Assembly (NCBI RefSeq): GCF_003987015.1
Contig: NZ_PIPQ01000001.1
Location: 806,001-870,000 of the forward strand
DNA length: 64,000 bases
From: Aliidiomarina taiwanensis
GTDB lineage: Bacteria; Pseudomonadota; Gammaproteobacteria; Enterobacterales; Alteromonadaceae
Direction of reading: 5' to 3'
Below are positions 54,991 to 64,000 of the stretch, piece by piece. A program made the position numbers and the translations under genes. The notes beneath the pieces were generated by a model that did no database searches, was not told the DNA's origin, and was given only the letters and a program-made list of their open reading frames with translations. The stretch's first letter is position 1; the number at the start of each line of letters is the position of its first letter.

Positions 54991-56199
54991 TTACCACCTT
55001 TGCTGAATAACAGTGGTTGCTGCACGACGGGCTTCTTGGTCGCAGTGCAGAACAGCCTCTAGGCTATCCACTAAGTTGTGAGTCGCTGTTTGTTGTGTCA
55101 GCACTTCTTGGCAGACCTGAGCGATGCCTGTAAAGGGTATGCGCTCTTGCAAAAAGGCGGCCACGGCCACTTCGTTAGCAGCGTTTAAGCAAGTGGTTGC
55201 CGCTTGTCCTTGCCAGCAAGCATCCATAGCCAATTGCAAACAAGGGTAACGGTCAGCCTCCGGAGCAGCAAAAGTAAGCTCCGTTAGTGCCATAAAGTCG
55301 AGTGGAGCTACCCCACTCTCAATGCGCTCTGGATAACTTAATACGTGGGCAATCGGCGTGCGCATATCCGGCGCTCCCAGTTGAGCTATCACCGAACCAT
55401 CGAGGTATTGCACCATCGAGTGGATGACACTTTGCGGGTGTAAAACCACATCGATTTGCTCAGGCCGACAATTAAAAAGCCAGCGCGCCTCAATATATTC
55501 TAAGCCTTTATTAAGCATGGTGGCCGAGTCTACCGAAATTTTGCGTCCCATAGACCAGTTAGGGTGGGCACAGGCAGAATCAGGTGTTTGTTTGGCAAGA
55601 TCGGCCACAGGCATATGCAAAAAAGGGCCACCCGAACCTGTCAGGAGTATTTTATGAATACCGTACTGCTCAAGTGCGGCTTGGCCAGAAGCCTGTTGTA
55701 CCGCTTCAGGAAGCGCTTGAAAAATCGCATTGTGTTCGCTGTCTACGGGCAACACCTGAGCACCAGACGCTTGGGCAGCGTCCATAAACAATTGCCCGCT
55801 CATTACGAGCGCTTCCTTATTGGCTAACAGCACACGCTTACCGGCTTGCACAGCCGCTAGCGTTGGCAATAAACCTGCGGCCCCAACGATAGCAGCCATA
55901 ACCACATCGGTTTCTGTCGCTGCTGCGACATCTGCAAGGGCTTGAGGCCCTTCATCTACGGTCACAGTCAGCTGAGCGTTGGCTAAAGCCTGCCGCAGTG
56001 CTGCGGCTGCAGCACTGTCCGACATAACAATCAACTCAGGAGTGTGCTTTTCAGCTAAGGCGAGCATGCCTTGCACGTCCGTATGGGCTGTTAGCGCATG
56101 CACATGAAAGCGCTCTGGATGACGTGCAACCACGTCTAAGGTACTCAATCCAATGGAGCCTGTCGCACCTAGAATAGTTATACGTTGCGGGTGACTCAT
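54991..56199 (-). CDS. dxr: 1-deoxy-D-xylulose 5-phosphate reductoisomerase
   Basis: 402 residues. An NADPH-binding GATGSIG (11-17) is followed by the metal-binding [13 protein letters not shown] and [19 protein letters not shown] substrate loop. It is the second enzyme of the MEP isoprenoid pathway, supplying precursors used by the neighbouring UppS. Co-directional with cdsA and rseP. Confidence 0.96.
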   Translation of the reverse strand: MSHPQRITILGATGSIGLSTLDVVARHPERFHVHALTAHTDVQGMLALAEKHTPELIVMSDSAAAAALRQALANAQLTVTVDEGPQALADVAAATETDVVMAAIVGAAGLLPTLAAVQAGKRVLLANKEALVMSGQLFMDAAQASGAQVLPVDSEHNAIFQALPEAVQQASGQAALEQYGIHKILLTGSGGPFLHMPVADLAKQTPDSACAHPNWSMGRKISVDSATMLNKGLEYIEARWLFNCRPEQIDVVLHPQSVIHSMVQYLDGSVIAQLGAPDMRTPIAHVLSYPERIESGVAPLDFMALTELTFAAPEADRYPCLQLAMDACWQGQAATTCLNAANEVAVAAFLQERIPFTGIAQVCQEVLTQQTATHNLVDSLEAVLHCDQEARRAATTVIQQRW

Positions 56200-56232
56200 A
56201 GGGTTCCAACTCTGTACATCATAAATTTAACG

Positions 56233-57105
56233 TCATACGGGGGTGTGTAAAAGCCACAAGTAACCCAGTAAAAAAACCGGCAGTGCCGAAGTCAGGCTGT
56301 CTATGCGGTCAAGTAAACCACCATGGCCAGGTAACAGTGAACCGCTGTCTTTTACGCCTGCGCAGCGTTTAAACATGCTTTCATTTAAGTCGCCAACGGC
56401 TGAGAACACCACAGTCAATAAACTCACAATAAAGAAGGCGCTCATATTGTGCGTCGGTATATCCACATAAAAGGCAACACCTAACATCACTAGAAAGGCC
56501 AATAGCATACCGCCCAAAAAACCTTCTTTAGTTTTGTTCGGGCTCACTTCAGGCATCAGCTTACGCTTACCAAAGCGCTTGCCGCTGAAATAAGCGCCTA
56601 CGTCGGCCGCCCATACTAACGCAAAAATAAAGAGCACCATCCAGGAGCCGTAGTATGTATTAAGCTCAAACGCGATAGCCCGCAAGCTCATTAAAGCCGC
56701 CCACGCGGGTACCAGCATTAAAATCCCGATAAGCGCAACATAGCCCCGGCTTTTTATCCAAACACAGTGGCTCCGTGGGTAGTTCGACACCAGGACCAAA
56801 GAAATGGCCCACCAAACGCCCGCGGCCATTACAGGGTACAAGTAAGCAGCCGCAAGACGCCCCCCTTGCCATATCTGTTCAACCGGAGTCAGGTATAAAA
56901 TAAGGCCTATAAGTCCAGCCACGACTGCGCAATATAAAAGCCGGCCAGACGTTTTGTGAAAGCCCATGATAGGTGACCATTCCCATGCAGCCATTGTGAG
57001 CACGATGAGAGTCACCCAGGCAAACCAATTGAGTGGCAGCAAAAATATTGCGCCTAATGCTAACGGTATAAGAACCGATGCAGTTGCAAGACGTGTTTTT
57101 AACAA
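56233..57105 (-). CDS. cdsA: Phosphatidate cytidylyltransferase
   Basis: 290 residues with about eight membrane helices and the C-terminal CDP-diacylglycerol synthase signature (KDSGSLLPGHGGLLDRIDSL). It makes CDP-diacylglycerol from phosphatidate and CTP for all phospholipids. It lies 15 bases after uppS. Confidence 0.95.
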   Translation of the reverse strand: MLKTRLATASVLIPLALGAIFLLPLNWFAWVTLIVLTMAAWEWSPIMGFHKTSGRLLYCAVVAGLIGLILYLTPVEQIWQGGRLAAAYLYPVMAAGVWWAISLVLVSNYPRSHCVWIKSRGYVALIGILMLVPAWAALMSLRAIAFELNTYYGSWMVLFIFALVWAADVGAYFSGKRFGKRKLMPEVSPNKTKEGFLGGMLLAFLVMLGVAFYVDIPTHNMSAFFIVSLLTVVFSAVGDLNESMFKRCAGVKDSGSLLPGHGGLLDRIDSLTSALPVFLLGYLWLLHTPV

Positions 57106-57120
57106 GAATGAATCCTCATC

Positions 57121-57882
57121 TTAATCATCTGCCAGCATGTTTTGTCGTTGTTCGCTGGTCAAGCCAAACCGCCGTTCTCTTCTTAAGAAGCTGTCTATCG
57201 CTTCAGCAAAGGCGTGGTCGTCGAAGTCAGGCCACAGGGTGTTAGCGAAATAAAATTCTGTATAGGCAATTTGCCAAAGTAGAAAGTTACTTACCCGCAT
57301 ATCACCACCGGTGCGAATGAGTAAATCTATCGGAGCAAGATCAGACATGCAAACTGCACGCCCTAAAGACTCCTCCGTTATATCTTCTGGGTTAATTTCA
57401 CCTGCCTGCACTTTTTTTGCAAGTTGTTTGCATGCTTGTGTTATGTCCCAGCGGCCTCCATAATTTGCCGCCACATTCAACACCATGGCTGTGTTATGCG
57501 CTGTGTCTGCTTCTGCTTTTGCTATGTGCGCTTGTAAACGCCGACTGAAACGAGAGGTGTCGCCAACAACTCGAAGCTGAATGCCATTCTTGTTCAATGA
57601 AGGCACTTCTCGTTTCAGCACGTTAACAAATAACTCCATCAGCACGCTTACTTCTGTGCTTGGCCGGCCCCAGTTTTCACTACTGAAGGCGAATAAAGTT
57701 AAGGCTTCTATGCCATTTCGACGCGCAAAGGCCACGGCTTGTCGTACTGACTCAGCACCCTGCTTATGGCCAAAGGTACGCCCTTTCCCGCGCTGTTTTG
57801 CCCAGCGCCCATTGCCATCCATAATAATAGCAACATGCCGTGGCAGGCCTTCAAGAGGCTGTGTTCCTTGCTTAGGGGTCAT
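57121..57882 (-). CDS. uppS: Undecaprenyl diphosphate synthase
   Basis: 253 residues, cis-prenyltransferase. The catalytic aspartate is D22 in IMDGNGRWAK; the FSSENWGRP segment, NYGGRWDI and the C-terminal TGGDMRVSNFLLWQIAYTEFYF are conserved. It makes the lipid carrier for peptidoglycan and O-antigen. It is separated from frr by 80 bases. Confidence 0.96.
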   Translation of the reverse strand: MTPKQGTQPLEGLPRHVAIIMDGNGRWAKQRGKGRTFGHKQGAESVRQAVAFARRNGIEALTLFAFSSENWGRPSTEVSVLMELFVNVLKREVPSLNKNGIQLRVVGDTSRFSRRLQAHIAKAEADTAHNTAMVLNVAANYGGRWDITQACKQLAKKVQAGEINPEDITEESLGRAVCMSDLAPIDLLIRTGGDMRVSNFLLWQIAYTEFYFANTLWPDFDDHAFAEAIDSFLRRERRFGLTSEQRQNMLADD

Positions 57883-57962
57883 AACATTTCGTCTTCAAAA
57901 ATAAACGCCGTGCAAGTATACCCCACACGGCGTCAGTCTCCAACGAACCAACAGGCAAGCGG

Positions 57963-58520
57963 TTAAACTTCCATCAGTTCCGTTTCTTTATTTGCCAGAA
58001 CAGAGTCTATTTTCTGAACCGCTTCGTCCGTTAGCTTTTGTATTGCGTCTTGTGCACGACGTTCTTCATCTTCGGTAATTTCTTTTTCTTTCAAAAGCTC
58101 TTTTAAGTCGTTATTCGCGTCGCGGCGTACGTTTCGAACAGCGACACGGCCACCTTCAGCTTCGTTACGCACCACACGAATAAGGTCTTTACGACGCTCT
58201 TCCGTTAGCATTGGCAAAGGAACCAAAATACTTGTCCCTGCCGCTACTGGGTTTAAGCCTAAGTCTGAGCCCATAATGGCTTTTTCAACAGCGCCCGTAG
58301 AGCTTTTGTCGAATACTGTAAGTGCTAAGGTACGCGAGTCTTGAACCGTAATATTCGCCAACTGCTTTAATGGCGTTGGGGTTCCATAGTAAGGCACCAT
58401 AATTGAGTCGAGTAGGCTTGGGTGAGCACGGCCTGTGCGCACTTTGGCTAATTGGCCTTCTAGCGACTCAACGCTCTTATTCATTCGTTCTTTGGCATCT
58501 GCCAGAATTTCATTAATCAC
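57963..58520 (-). CDS. frr: Ribosome recycling factor
   Basis: 185 residues, normal length. The three-helix-bundle domain is visible from [26 protein letters not shown] and [24 protein letters not shown]. With EF-G it splits post-termination ribosomes. It follows pyrH by 21 bases in the conserved rpsB-tsf-pyrH-frr order. Confidence 0.97.
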   Translation of the reverse strand: MINEILADAKERMNKSVESLEGQLAKVRTGRAHPSLLDSIMVPYYGTPTPLKQLANITVQDSRTLALTVFDKSSTGAVEKAIMGSDLGLNPVAAGTSILVPLPMLTEERRKDLIRVVRNEAEGGRVAVRNVRRDANNDLKELLKEKEITEDEERRAQDAIQKLTDEAVQKIDSVLANKETELMEV

Positions 58521-58541
58521 GTTTGTTCCTCTTAAGGCGTC

Positions 58542-59282
58542 TTAATCGTTGTTTTCCAGACGAGTAATAAGTGTACCTTCATCCTCGCCCATAATCACGG
58601 ATTTCAATGCGCCTGGTTTGTTCATATTAAAAATTCGGAGTGGCATATTGTGGTCACGCGCCAACGTAAAGGCAGCTAAGTCCATTACTTTTAGCTCTTT
58701 ACTCAGTACTTCACTGTAGTCGAGCTTATTATAGAGGGTCGCGTCAGGGTTTGTCACAGGATCAGCACTAAACACCCCATCCACTTTGGTTGCTTTAATC
58801 ACAACGTCCGCTTCAATTTCAATGCCGCGTAAGCACGCTGCTGAGTCTGTCGTGAAGAACGGGTTACCTGTACCCGCAGAGAAGATAACGACCCGGCCCG
58901 ATTTAAGCAAGCTAATTGCTTCAGCCCAGCTGTAACGGTCACACACACCCGCTAAGTCAATGGCCGACATTAGGCGTGCGTTTACGTAAGCACGGTGCAG
59001 CGAGTCACGCATGGCTAAGCCATTCATAACCGTTGCCAGCATTCCCATATGGTCACCTACCACACGGTTCATACCAGCTTTTGCTAACCCTTCCCCACGG
59101 AATAAATTGCCACCGCCAATCACAACGCCTACTTGTACCCCTAGCTCAAGAATTTCTTTAATTTCTTGCGCCATTCTGTCCAACACGCGGGCATCAATTC
59201 CAAAGGGCTCGTCCCCCATCAGGGCTTCACCACTTAGCTTTAATAAAATACGTCGGTAGGTCGGGTTCGGATTCGTACTCAT
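58542..59282 (-). CDS. pyrH: Uridylate kinase
   Basis: 246 residues, amino-acid-kinase fold. [21 protein letters not shown], and [26 protein letters not shown] are diagnostic. It phosphorylates UMP to UDP and is regulated by GTP and UTP in relatives. It lies downstream of the terminator-like hairpin that follows tsf. Confidence 0.97.
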   Translation of the reverse strand: MSTNPNPTYRRILLKLSGEALMGDEPFGIDARVLDRMAQEIKEILELGVQVGVVIGGGNLFRGEGLAKAGMNRVVGDHMGMLATVMNGLAMRDSLHRAYVNARLMSAIDLAGVCDRYSWAEAISLLKSGRVVIFSAGTGNPFFTTDSAACLRGIEIEADVVIKATKVDGVFSADPVTNPDATLYNKLDYSEVLSKELKVMDLAAFTLARDHNMPLRIFNMNKPGALKSVIMGEDEGTLITRLENND

Positions 59283-59306
59283 GTGTTGGATTCCCTATTT
59301 TCAGTC

Positions 59307-59342
59307 AAAAAAAACCGCGCCGACAAAATGTCAGGCGCGGTG
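59307..59342 (-). terminator. Intrinsic terminator after tsf
   Basis: On the minus strand ACCGCGCC and GGCGCGGT form a GC-rich stem, extended inward by TGACA/TGTC, and are followed by eight Ts. It lies 37 bases after the tsf stop and 25 bases before the pyrH start, so it should cut rpsB-tsf transcripts from the downstream genes at least partly. Confidence 0.85.
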
Positions 59343-59378
59343 TTATTCATAATGGTATAGCGTGTATAACCACGAAGA

Positions 59379-60254
59379 TTAGCCCTTAACAGCAGCTACC
59401 TGTGCTTGCACTTCTGCAGCAAAGTCTTCTTCTTTACGCTCAATACCTTCACCTACTTCAAAGCGAGCAAAGGTAACCACGTCAGCGCCTGCTTCTTTCA
59501 GCAACTCACCAACTGTTTTGCTTGGGTCTTTCACAAATGGCTGACCTGTTAGGCTGATTTCACCGGTGAATTTCTTCATACGGCCAACAACCATTTTTTC
59601 AGCAATTTCTTGTGGCTTACCAGACTGAACAGCGATGTCTACTTGAATAGCACGCTCTTTTTCAATCACCTCAGCATCTACGTCTTCCGGCTTCACGAAC
59701 TGTGGCGCGCTTGCCGCAACGTGCATTGCGATGTCACGAGCTAGTTCTTCAGTACCACCTGTGATAGCAACAGCTACACCAATACGGTTACCGTGAACAT
59801 AGGTTGCAACCAGGTCGCCAGCTTCAATTGTCGTTACACGGCGAACGTTCATGTTTTCACCGATTTTGCTCACTAGGTTAGCACGCGTTTCTTCAACTGT
59901 GCCTTCGCCAATATTGGTAGCATTAAGCGCTTCAACATTGTTTTCACGGTTAGCAAAAGCAGCAGCAACTACTTTTTCACCGAACGCTAGGAAGCTTTCG
60001 TCACGTGCAACGAAGTCAGTTTCACAGTTTAACTCAACTAAAGTACCTACGTTTCCTTCAGCTTTTGTTAAAACAACACCTTCAGCGGCAATACGACCAG
60101 CTTTTTTAGCTGCTTGTGCTTGACCACTCTTACGCATGTTTTCAATTGCTAATTCCATGTCGCCATTAGCTTCTTGAAGCGCTTTTTTACAATCCATCAT
60201 GCCTGCGCCAGTACGCTCGCGCAGTTCTTTTACCATTGCAGCGGTAATTGCCAT
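59379..60254 (-). CDS. tsf: Elongation factor Ts
   Basis: 291 residues. The N-terminal UBA-like domain ([22 protein letters not shown]) and the core with [12 protein letters not shown] contact EF-Tu and release GDP. Length is normal. Second gene of the rpsB-tsf unit, preceded by a hairpin that probably reduces its expression relative to rpsB. Confidence 0.97.
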   Translation of the reverse strand: MAITAAMVKELRERTGAGMMDCKKALQEANGDMELAIENMRKSGQAQAAKKAGRIAAEGVVLTKAEGNVGTLVELNCETDFVARDESFLAFGEKVVAAAFANRENNVEALNATNIGEGTVEETRANLVSKIGENMNVRRVTTIEAGDLVATYVHGNRIGVAVAITGGTEELARDIAMHVAASAPQFVKPEDVDAEVIEKERAIQVDIAVQSGKPQEIAEKMVVGRMKKFTGEISLTGQPFVKDPSKTVGELLKEAGADVVTFARFEVGEGIERKEEDFAAEVQAQVAAVKG

Positions 60255-60290
60255 GATCCAGTCCTCAATACGTCAGAATTCTTGAAACAA

Positions 60291-60314
60291 GCCCAGCGTG
60301 CTTTCACACTGGGC
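60291..60314 (-). terminator. Intercistronic hairpin between rpsB and tsf
   Basis: GCCCAGTGTG and CACGCTGGGC form a ten-base-pair stem with one G-U pair around AAAG. The following minus-strand TTGTTTC is only moderately T-rich, so this is probably an attenuator or a processing/stability element. Confidence 0.55.
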
Positions 60315-60343
60315 CACGAACTCGCTATAAAACCAAGCGGTTT

Positions 60344-61099
60344 TTATTCAGCGCTTGGCTCTGCGTCTTCTGCAGGCGCTTCTACGAAGTCGTCTGCTTC
60401 ACTTACTTCAGCACCACCTTTTTGGCGACCCGCTGAAATAGCAGAAGCGGCAGCATTCAAGTACAGCTGAACAGCGCGGATAGCGTCGTCATTCCCTGGG
60501 ATTACGTAGTCTACGCCATCTGGGTTTGAGTTCGTATCAACAACAGCAATAACAGGAATACCTAGGTTGTTTGCTTCTTTAATCGCAATGTGTTCGTGAT
60601 CAGCATCGATAACGAACAGAGCGTCTGGCAAACCACCCATGTCTTTAATACCACCAAGGCTTTTTTCTAGCTTTTCCATTTCACGCGTTAACGTTAACGC
60701 TTCTTTCTTGGTTAGCTTTTCAAAAGTACCGTCTTGGCTTTGCGTTTCTAAGTCTTTTAAACGCTTGATCGACTGACGAACTGTTTTCCAGTTCGTTAAC
60801 ATACCACCTAACCAACGGTGTTGAACGTAGAACTGACCACATGCTTTCGCAGCAGTTTGTACTTGTTCAGAAGCAGCACGCTTAGTACCAACAAAAAGTA
60901 CTTTACCGTTGTTTGAACCAATGTGACCTAAGAAGTCCAATGCCTTGTTCATCATTGGCACTGTGGTTTCAAGGTTGATGATATGAATCTTGTTTCGTGC
61001 GCCAAAAATGAACGGCTTCATTTTTGGGTTCCAGAAGCGAGTTTGGTGACCGAAGTGAACACCAGCTTTGAGCATGTCACGCATAGACACGTTTGCCAT
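60344..61099 (-). CDS. rpsB: 30S ribosomal protein S2
   Basis: 251 residues. [40 protein letters not shown], and [32 protein letters not shown] are S2 hallmarks. The C-terminus has an acidic tail slightly longer than in E. coli. Transcription probably starts at the promoter near 61254-61282, giving a leader of about 150 bases, which in E. coli is the site of S2 autoregulation. Confidence 0.98.
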   Translation of the reverse strand: MANVSMRDMLKAGVHFGHQTRFWNPKMKPFIFGARNKIHIINLETTVPMMNKALDFLGHIGSNNGKVLFVGTKRAASEQVQTAAKACGQFYVQHRWLGGMLTNWKTVRQSIKRLKDLETQSQDGTFEKLTKKEALTLTREMEKLEKSLGGIKDMGGLPDALFVIDADHEHIAIKEANNLGIPVIAVVDTNSNPDGVDYVIPGNDDAIRAVQLYLNAAASAISAGRQKGGAEVSEADDFVEAPAEDAEPSAE

Positions 61100-61247
61100 A
61101 ATAGTTTCCTTTTAGGGGTTAGGCCTCCATATACCCCATGCCGCGACTCATTAAAGAGCACCCCGCAGAATGTGTCGGTATATGTGTGTTAATTTAAGTT
61201 AATGTACTTGCGGGTTCTAGTACGAGACCAAGAACCTAAAACAAGCG
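61100..61247 (-). promoter_or_regulatory. Probable autoregulatory rpsB leader
   Basis: The stretch between the inferred transcription start and rpsB is about 148 bases, similar to the structured leader bound by S2 in gammaproteobacteria. It can form short stems, including CTC-TTTAAT-GAG and GGGG...CCCC around TATATGGAGGCC just before the AAAGGA ribosome site. The structure is by eye only. Confidence 0.45.
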
Positions 61248-61253
61248 GCGCGA

Positions 61254-61282
61254 TTTATACCATGAATGACGGGTAAAAACAA
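61254..61282 (-). promoter_or_regulatory. Promoter of the rpsB operon
   Basis: On the minus strand TTGTTT (61282-61277) and TATAAA (61259-61254) are 17 bases apart, with TGG directly before the -10 (extended -10). The following discriminator TCGCGCC is GC-rich, as in promoters under stringent control. Confidence 0.65.
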
Positions 61283-61361
61283 GCAGGATGCGTAATAGAA
61301 GTGAATCTGCTAAACTGCCCTGCATTCATTATTCCCCTCTGTTTATAAAGAAAGGTAGTAC

Positions 61362-62147
61362 ATGGCAGCCATTATTAAAACCGCCGAAGAAATTGAAAAA
61401 ATGCGCATTGCAGGCCAACTCGCCGCAGACGTATTAGACATGATAACCCCCTATGTTAAAGCTGGGGTCACCACCGACGAATTAAACACCATTTGTCACG
61501 ACTATATTGTTGCCCATGACGCCTACCCTGCTCCCTTAAACTATCATGGGTTTCCAAAGTCTATTTGCACCTCGGTCAACCACTGTGTGTGTCACGGTAT
61601 ACCCGACAACAAAAAGCTAAAAGACGGCGACATTATTAATATCGACGTGACCGTATTAAAAGACGGCTACCACGGCGACACCAGTAAAATGTTCATTGTG
61701 GGCGAAGGGTCTATTCTAGCCAACCGCTTGGTTAAAGTAACGCAAGAAGCCCTATACCGCGCAATAAAAATGGTGAAGCCAGGTGTGCGCTTAGGCGACA
61801 TCGGTGCCGACATTCAAAAGTATGGTGAAAGCTTTGGCTACTCCATTGTGCGCGAGTACTGTGGCCATGGTATTGGTGCTGAGTTCCACGAAGAGCCGCA
61901 GGTGCTGCACTATGGCACGCCCGGCACAGGTGTTGAACTGCAAGCAGGCATGTGCTTTACCATTGAGCCTATGATTAACGCCGGTAAGCCGCATACCAAG
62001 TTACTCCGCGACAACTGGACGGTTCTAACCAAAGACCGCAGCTTAAGCGCCCAGTGGGAACACACACTGCTTGTCACAGAAAACGGTGTTGAGGTATTAA
62101 CCTTGCGTAGCGACGAAGACTTACCTCGCATTATAGAGCACGCTTAA
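61362..62147 (+). CDS. map: Methionine aminopeptidase, type I
   Basis: 261 residues, pita-bread fold. Metal ligands are visible in DIINIDVTVLKDGYHGDTSKMF (two aspartates), GHGIGAEFHEEP (histidine), and FTIEPMI and QWEHTLLVT (glutamates). It removes initiator methionine from nascent proteins. Divergent from rpsB, and its stop is four bases before glnD. AAAGG precedes the ATG. Confidence 0.97.
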   Translation: MAAIIKTAEEIEKMRIAGQLAADVLDMITPYVKAGVTTDELNTICHDYIVAHDAYPAPLNYHGFPKSICTSVNHCVCHGIPDNKKLKDGDIINIDVTVLKDGYHGDTSKMFIVGEGSILANRLVKVTQEALYRAIKMVKPGVRLGDIGADIQKYGESFGYSIVREYCGHGIGAEFHEEPQVLHYGTPGTGVELQAGMCFTIEPMINAGKPHTKLLRDNWTVLTKDRSLSAQWEHTLLVTENGVEVLTLRSDEDLPRIIEHA

Positions 62148-62151
62148 CCCC

Positions 62152-64000
62152 ATGGCTGCAAGCGCGCTTCCCAGCTTCCAACCAGACTGGCCAGCCCAGG
62201 TTCACTCATCTGGGCCCTGGCGCGCTCAGCTAAACGCATACAATCAGTGGGCTAACGAACTCTTTGCAACGGCCGAAATAGACGCTCTGCTTAGCAGCCG
62301 TTCGCATTTTTTTGACCAGTTACTGACTCAACTATGGCAGGCCTTTGGTTTAGACCAAACAGACCTTGCGCTCGTTGCGATTGGCGGATACGGCCGTGGC
62401 ATAGTGCACCCAGCCTCCGACATTGACTTGTTGCTGTTGTTTCACACCCCGCTTAATACAGAACAAGAGCACAGCGTCAGTGCGTTTATTACCTTTTTAT
62501 GGGACTTACGCATTGACCTAGGTCACTCTGTTCGTAGCGTTGCCGACTGCATGTTACAGGCCGCCGCAGACATTACCATTGCCACCAGTTTAATTGAGAA
62601 CCGGCATATTACGGGCGAAGCCACATTAACGAAAGCGCTGAACCTCGCTTTAACCACAGAATTTCCATGGCAAAGTCGTGACTTTTATCAAGCCAAATGT
62701 GAAGAGCAGCGTCAACGACATCAAAAGTACCACAGCAGTTCGTACAACTTAGAGCCAAACATTAAGCTTTCACCGGGTGGTTTACGCGACATTCAAACCA
62801 TCCACTGGATAGCCAAGCAACACTTTAAAACCAGGCGCGACGAAAGCTTAGTGGAATATAACTATATAACCGCTGAAGAGTTTGTGGAGCTACGTGAGTA
62901 CCAGAGTTTTCTCTGGCGCATTCGGTACGCTTTGCATGAAGTTGCAGGCAAAAACGAAAACCGTTTGTTATTCGACTACCAGCCGGAAATAGCGCAGCGC
63001 CTTGGCTTTGGCGGAACCGATAAGCGGGCCGTAGAGCGTATGATGAAAAGCTACTTCCAAGTGGTGCTGAAAGTAGGCGAGCTCAACCAAATGTTGCTGC
63101 AGTTTTTTGAGCAAGCCATTTTGGGACCTGTCGACATTCATGAACCAGAGCCACTCAGTGACGACTTTGCTTTGAACCAGCACCTTATTATGGTTCGCAA
63201 TGACCATGCCTTTGCTAAGCCAGAGCAACTGATGCGCTTTTTTGTTTTTATCGCCAAAGACAAACGCATTAAGGGCATTCATTCCCATAGTATTCGTTTA
63301 CTTCGAAATGCTCGGGCTAATCTCACTGCGCCATTATCTGAAAATGCAGAATGCCGTACTTTATTTCGTAAGCTACTGGCACACCCGACCGGATTTGGCC
63401 GTGCCTTTGCCTTGATGCACAGACACGGCATTATGGCCTGTTATTTAAAGGCTTGGGCCAACATTGTAGGGCAAATGCAATTTGATTTGTTTCACGCCTA
63501 CACGGTCGACGAGCATACCTACCGTTTAATTCGTAATTTATATCGTTTCACCCTGCCAGCGCACACGGACGAGTTTCCTTTAGCCAGTGACATTGTGCAG
63601 CAACTTGAACGCCCAGAGCTGTTATTTTTAGCGGGCATTTTTCACGATATTGCTAAAGGGCGTGGTGGTGATCACTCCGAGTTAGGCGCCGTCGACGCCT
63701 ATCACTTTTGTATTCAACACGACTACAGTGAAGTGGACGCTGAGTTAGTGGCTTGGCTGGTAAAACAGCATTTACTGATGTCGTTAACCGCACAAAAGCG
63801 GGATATTTACGACCCAGAGGTTATTCAAGCTTTTGCCCGTGAGGTGAAAACAAAGCAGCGCTTGCAACTTCTATATTGCCTTACCGTGGCCGACATTCGT
63901 GCTACTAACAGTAACTTGTGGAATAACTGGAAAGCCAGCTTACTGGAAGAACTGTACCGAGCGACAGAAGACACATTACAGAACGACGGTGAAAGCACTC
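62152..64000 (+). CDS. glnD: Bifunctional PII uridylyltransferase/uridylyl-removing enzyme, 5' part
   Basis: The frame starts at ATG 62152 and is open to the window end (about 616 codons of a protein usually near 880). The nucleotidyltransferase domain carries GGYGRG (78-83) with D90-I-D92; KLSPGGLRDIQTIHW follows; the HD domain has HAYTVDEHT and GIFHDIAKGRGGDHSELG. It modifies PII proteins according to glutamine level and so controls nitrogen assimilation. The C-terminal ACT domains lie outside. It follows map by four bases, as in E. coli. Confidence 0.96.
   Translation, partial: MAASALPSFQPDWPAQVHSSGPWRAQLNAYNQWANELFATAEIDALLSSRSHFFDQLLTQLWQAFGLDQTDLALVAIGGYGRGIVHPASDIDLLLLFHTPLNTEQEHSVSAFITFLWDLRIDLGHSVRSVADCMLQAAADITIATSLIENRHITGEATLTKALNLALTTEFPWQSRDFYQAKCEEQRQRHQKYHSSSYNLEPNIKLSPGGLRDIQTIHWIAKQHFKTRRDESLVEYNYITAEEFVELREYQSFLWRIRYALHEVAGKNENRLLFDYQPEIAQRLGFGGTDKRAVERMMKSYFQVVLKVGELNQMLLQFFEQAILGPVDIHEPEPLSDDFALNQHLIMVRNDHAFAKPEQLMRFFVFIAKDKRIKGIHSHSIRLLRNARANLTAPLSENAECRTLFRKLLAHPTGFGRAFALMHRHGIMACYLKAWANIVGQMQFDLFHAYTVDEHTYRLIRNLYRFTLPAHTDEFPLASDIVQQLERPELLFLAGIFHDIAKGRGGDHSELGAVDAYHFCIQHDYSEVDAELVAWLVKQHLLMSLTAQKRDIYDPEVIQAFAREVKTKQRLQLLYCLTVADIRATNSNLWNNWKASLLEELYRATEDTLQNDGEST

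Overview
The window looks like a chromosomal segment of a marine gammaproteobacterium of the Alteromonadales, most like Idiomarina or a close relative. This rests on gene content and order (dapE-yffB, dapA-bamC-purC, pgm-seqA-ybfF-fldA-fur, xerD-dsbC-recJ-prfB-lysS, rpsB-tsf-pyrH-frr-uppS-cdsA-dxr-rseP-bamA-skp-lpxD-fabZ-lpxA-lpxB, map-glnD) and is an inference, not a database result. The DNA is compact and moderate in GC. I saw no insertion sequence, prophage, integrase or CRISPR array. There is one tRNA (Val-GAC).

Layout. 1-1.5 kb: tRNA-Val, two small membrane-protein genes (one apparently frameshifted) and a ParDE-type toxin-antitoxin pair; this is the only accessory-looking part. 1.7-15.3 kb: a SIMPL-domain protein, thioredoxin 2, a beta-CASP metallo-beta-lactamase, a GAF-GGDEF-EAL c-di-GMP protein, an Aer-like aerotaxis receptor divergent from a PAS-GGDEF cyclase, a membrane-anchored TlpA-type thioredoxin, a MoxR ATPase/CoxE-like VWA pair, a patatin, exonuclease III and several small membrane proteins. 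15.5-34.3 kb: a degenerate EIIA-Glc-like protein, lysine/peptidoglycan precursor genes (dapE, dapA), purC, bamC, bcp, perM, bepA, hda, an MFS transporter, pgm, seqA, fldA, fur and a saccharopine dehydrogenase-like enzyme. 34.3-45.4 kb: glnS, the 5-oxoprolinase genes pxpABC, lysS, prfB with its programmed frameshift, recJ, dsbC, xerD. 45.5-64 kb: a response regulator with TPR-like repeats, the large minus-strand translation/isoprenoid/outer-membrane operon, then divergent map and the 5' part of glnD, which runs off the end.

How the genes work together. The 47-61 kb operon links ribosomal protein S2, EF-Ts, UMP kinase and ribosome recycling factor to undecaprenyl-PP and CDP-diacylglycerol synthesis, DXP reductoisomerase, the RseP protease, BamA/Skp and lipid A synthesis. 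BamC and BepA elsewhere in the window serve the same outer-membrane assembly pathway. Hda and SeqA, 5 kb apart, both restrain replication initiation. DsbC, TrxC and the TlpA-like protein handle thiols; Bcp and Fur handle oxidative and iron stress.

Nothing here is a clear new multigene defence or biosynthetic system. The most unusual items are the EIIA-Glc-like protein lacking both phosphorelay histidines, the hairpin that contains the Shine-Dalgarno of the MoxR-VWA operon, the FNR-like site between the aerotaxis receptor and a diguanylate cyclase, pxpABC lying directly upstream of glnS, the frameshifted small membrane gene, and repeated 4-nt tail-to-tail stop overlaps. Many start codons were moved from the longest reading frame on Shine-Dalgarno and homology grounds; several are GTG or TTG.
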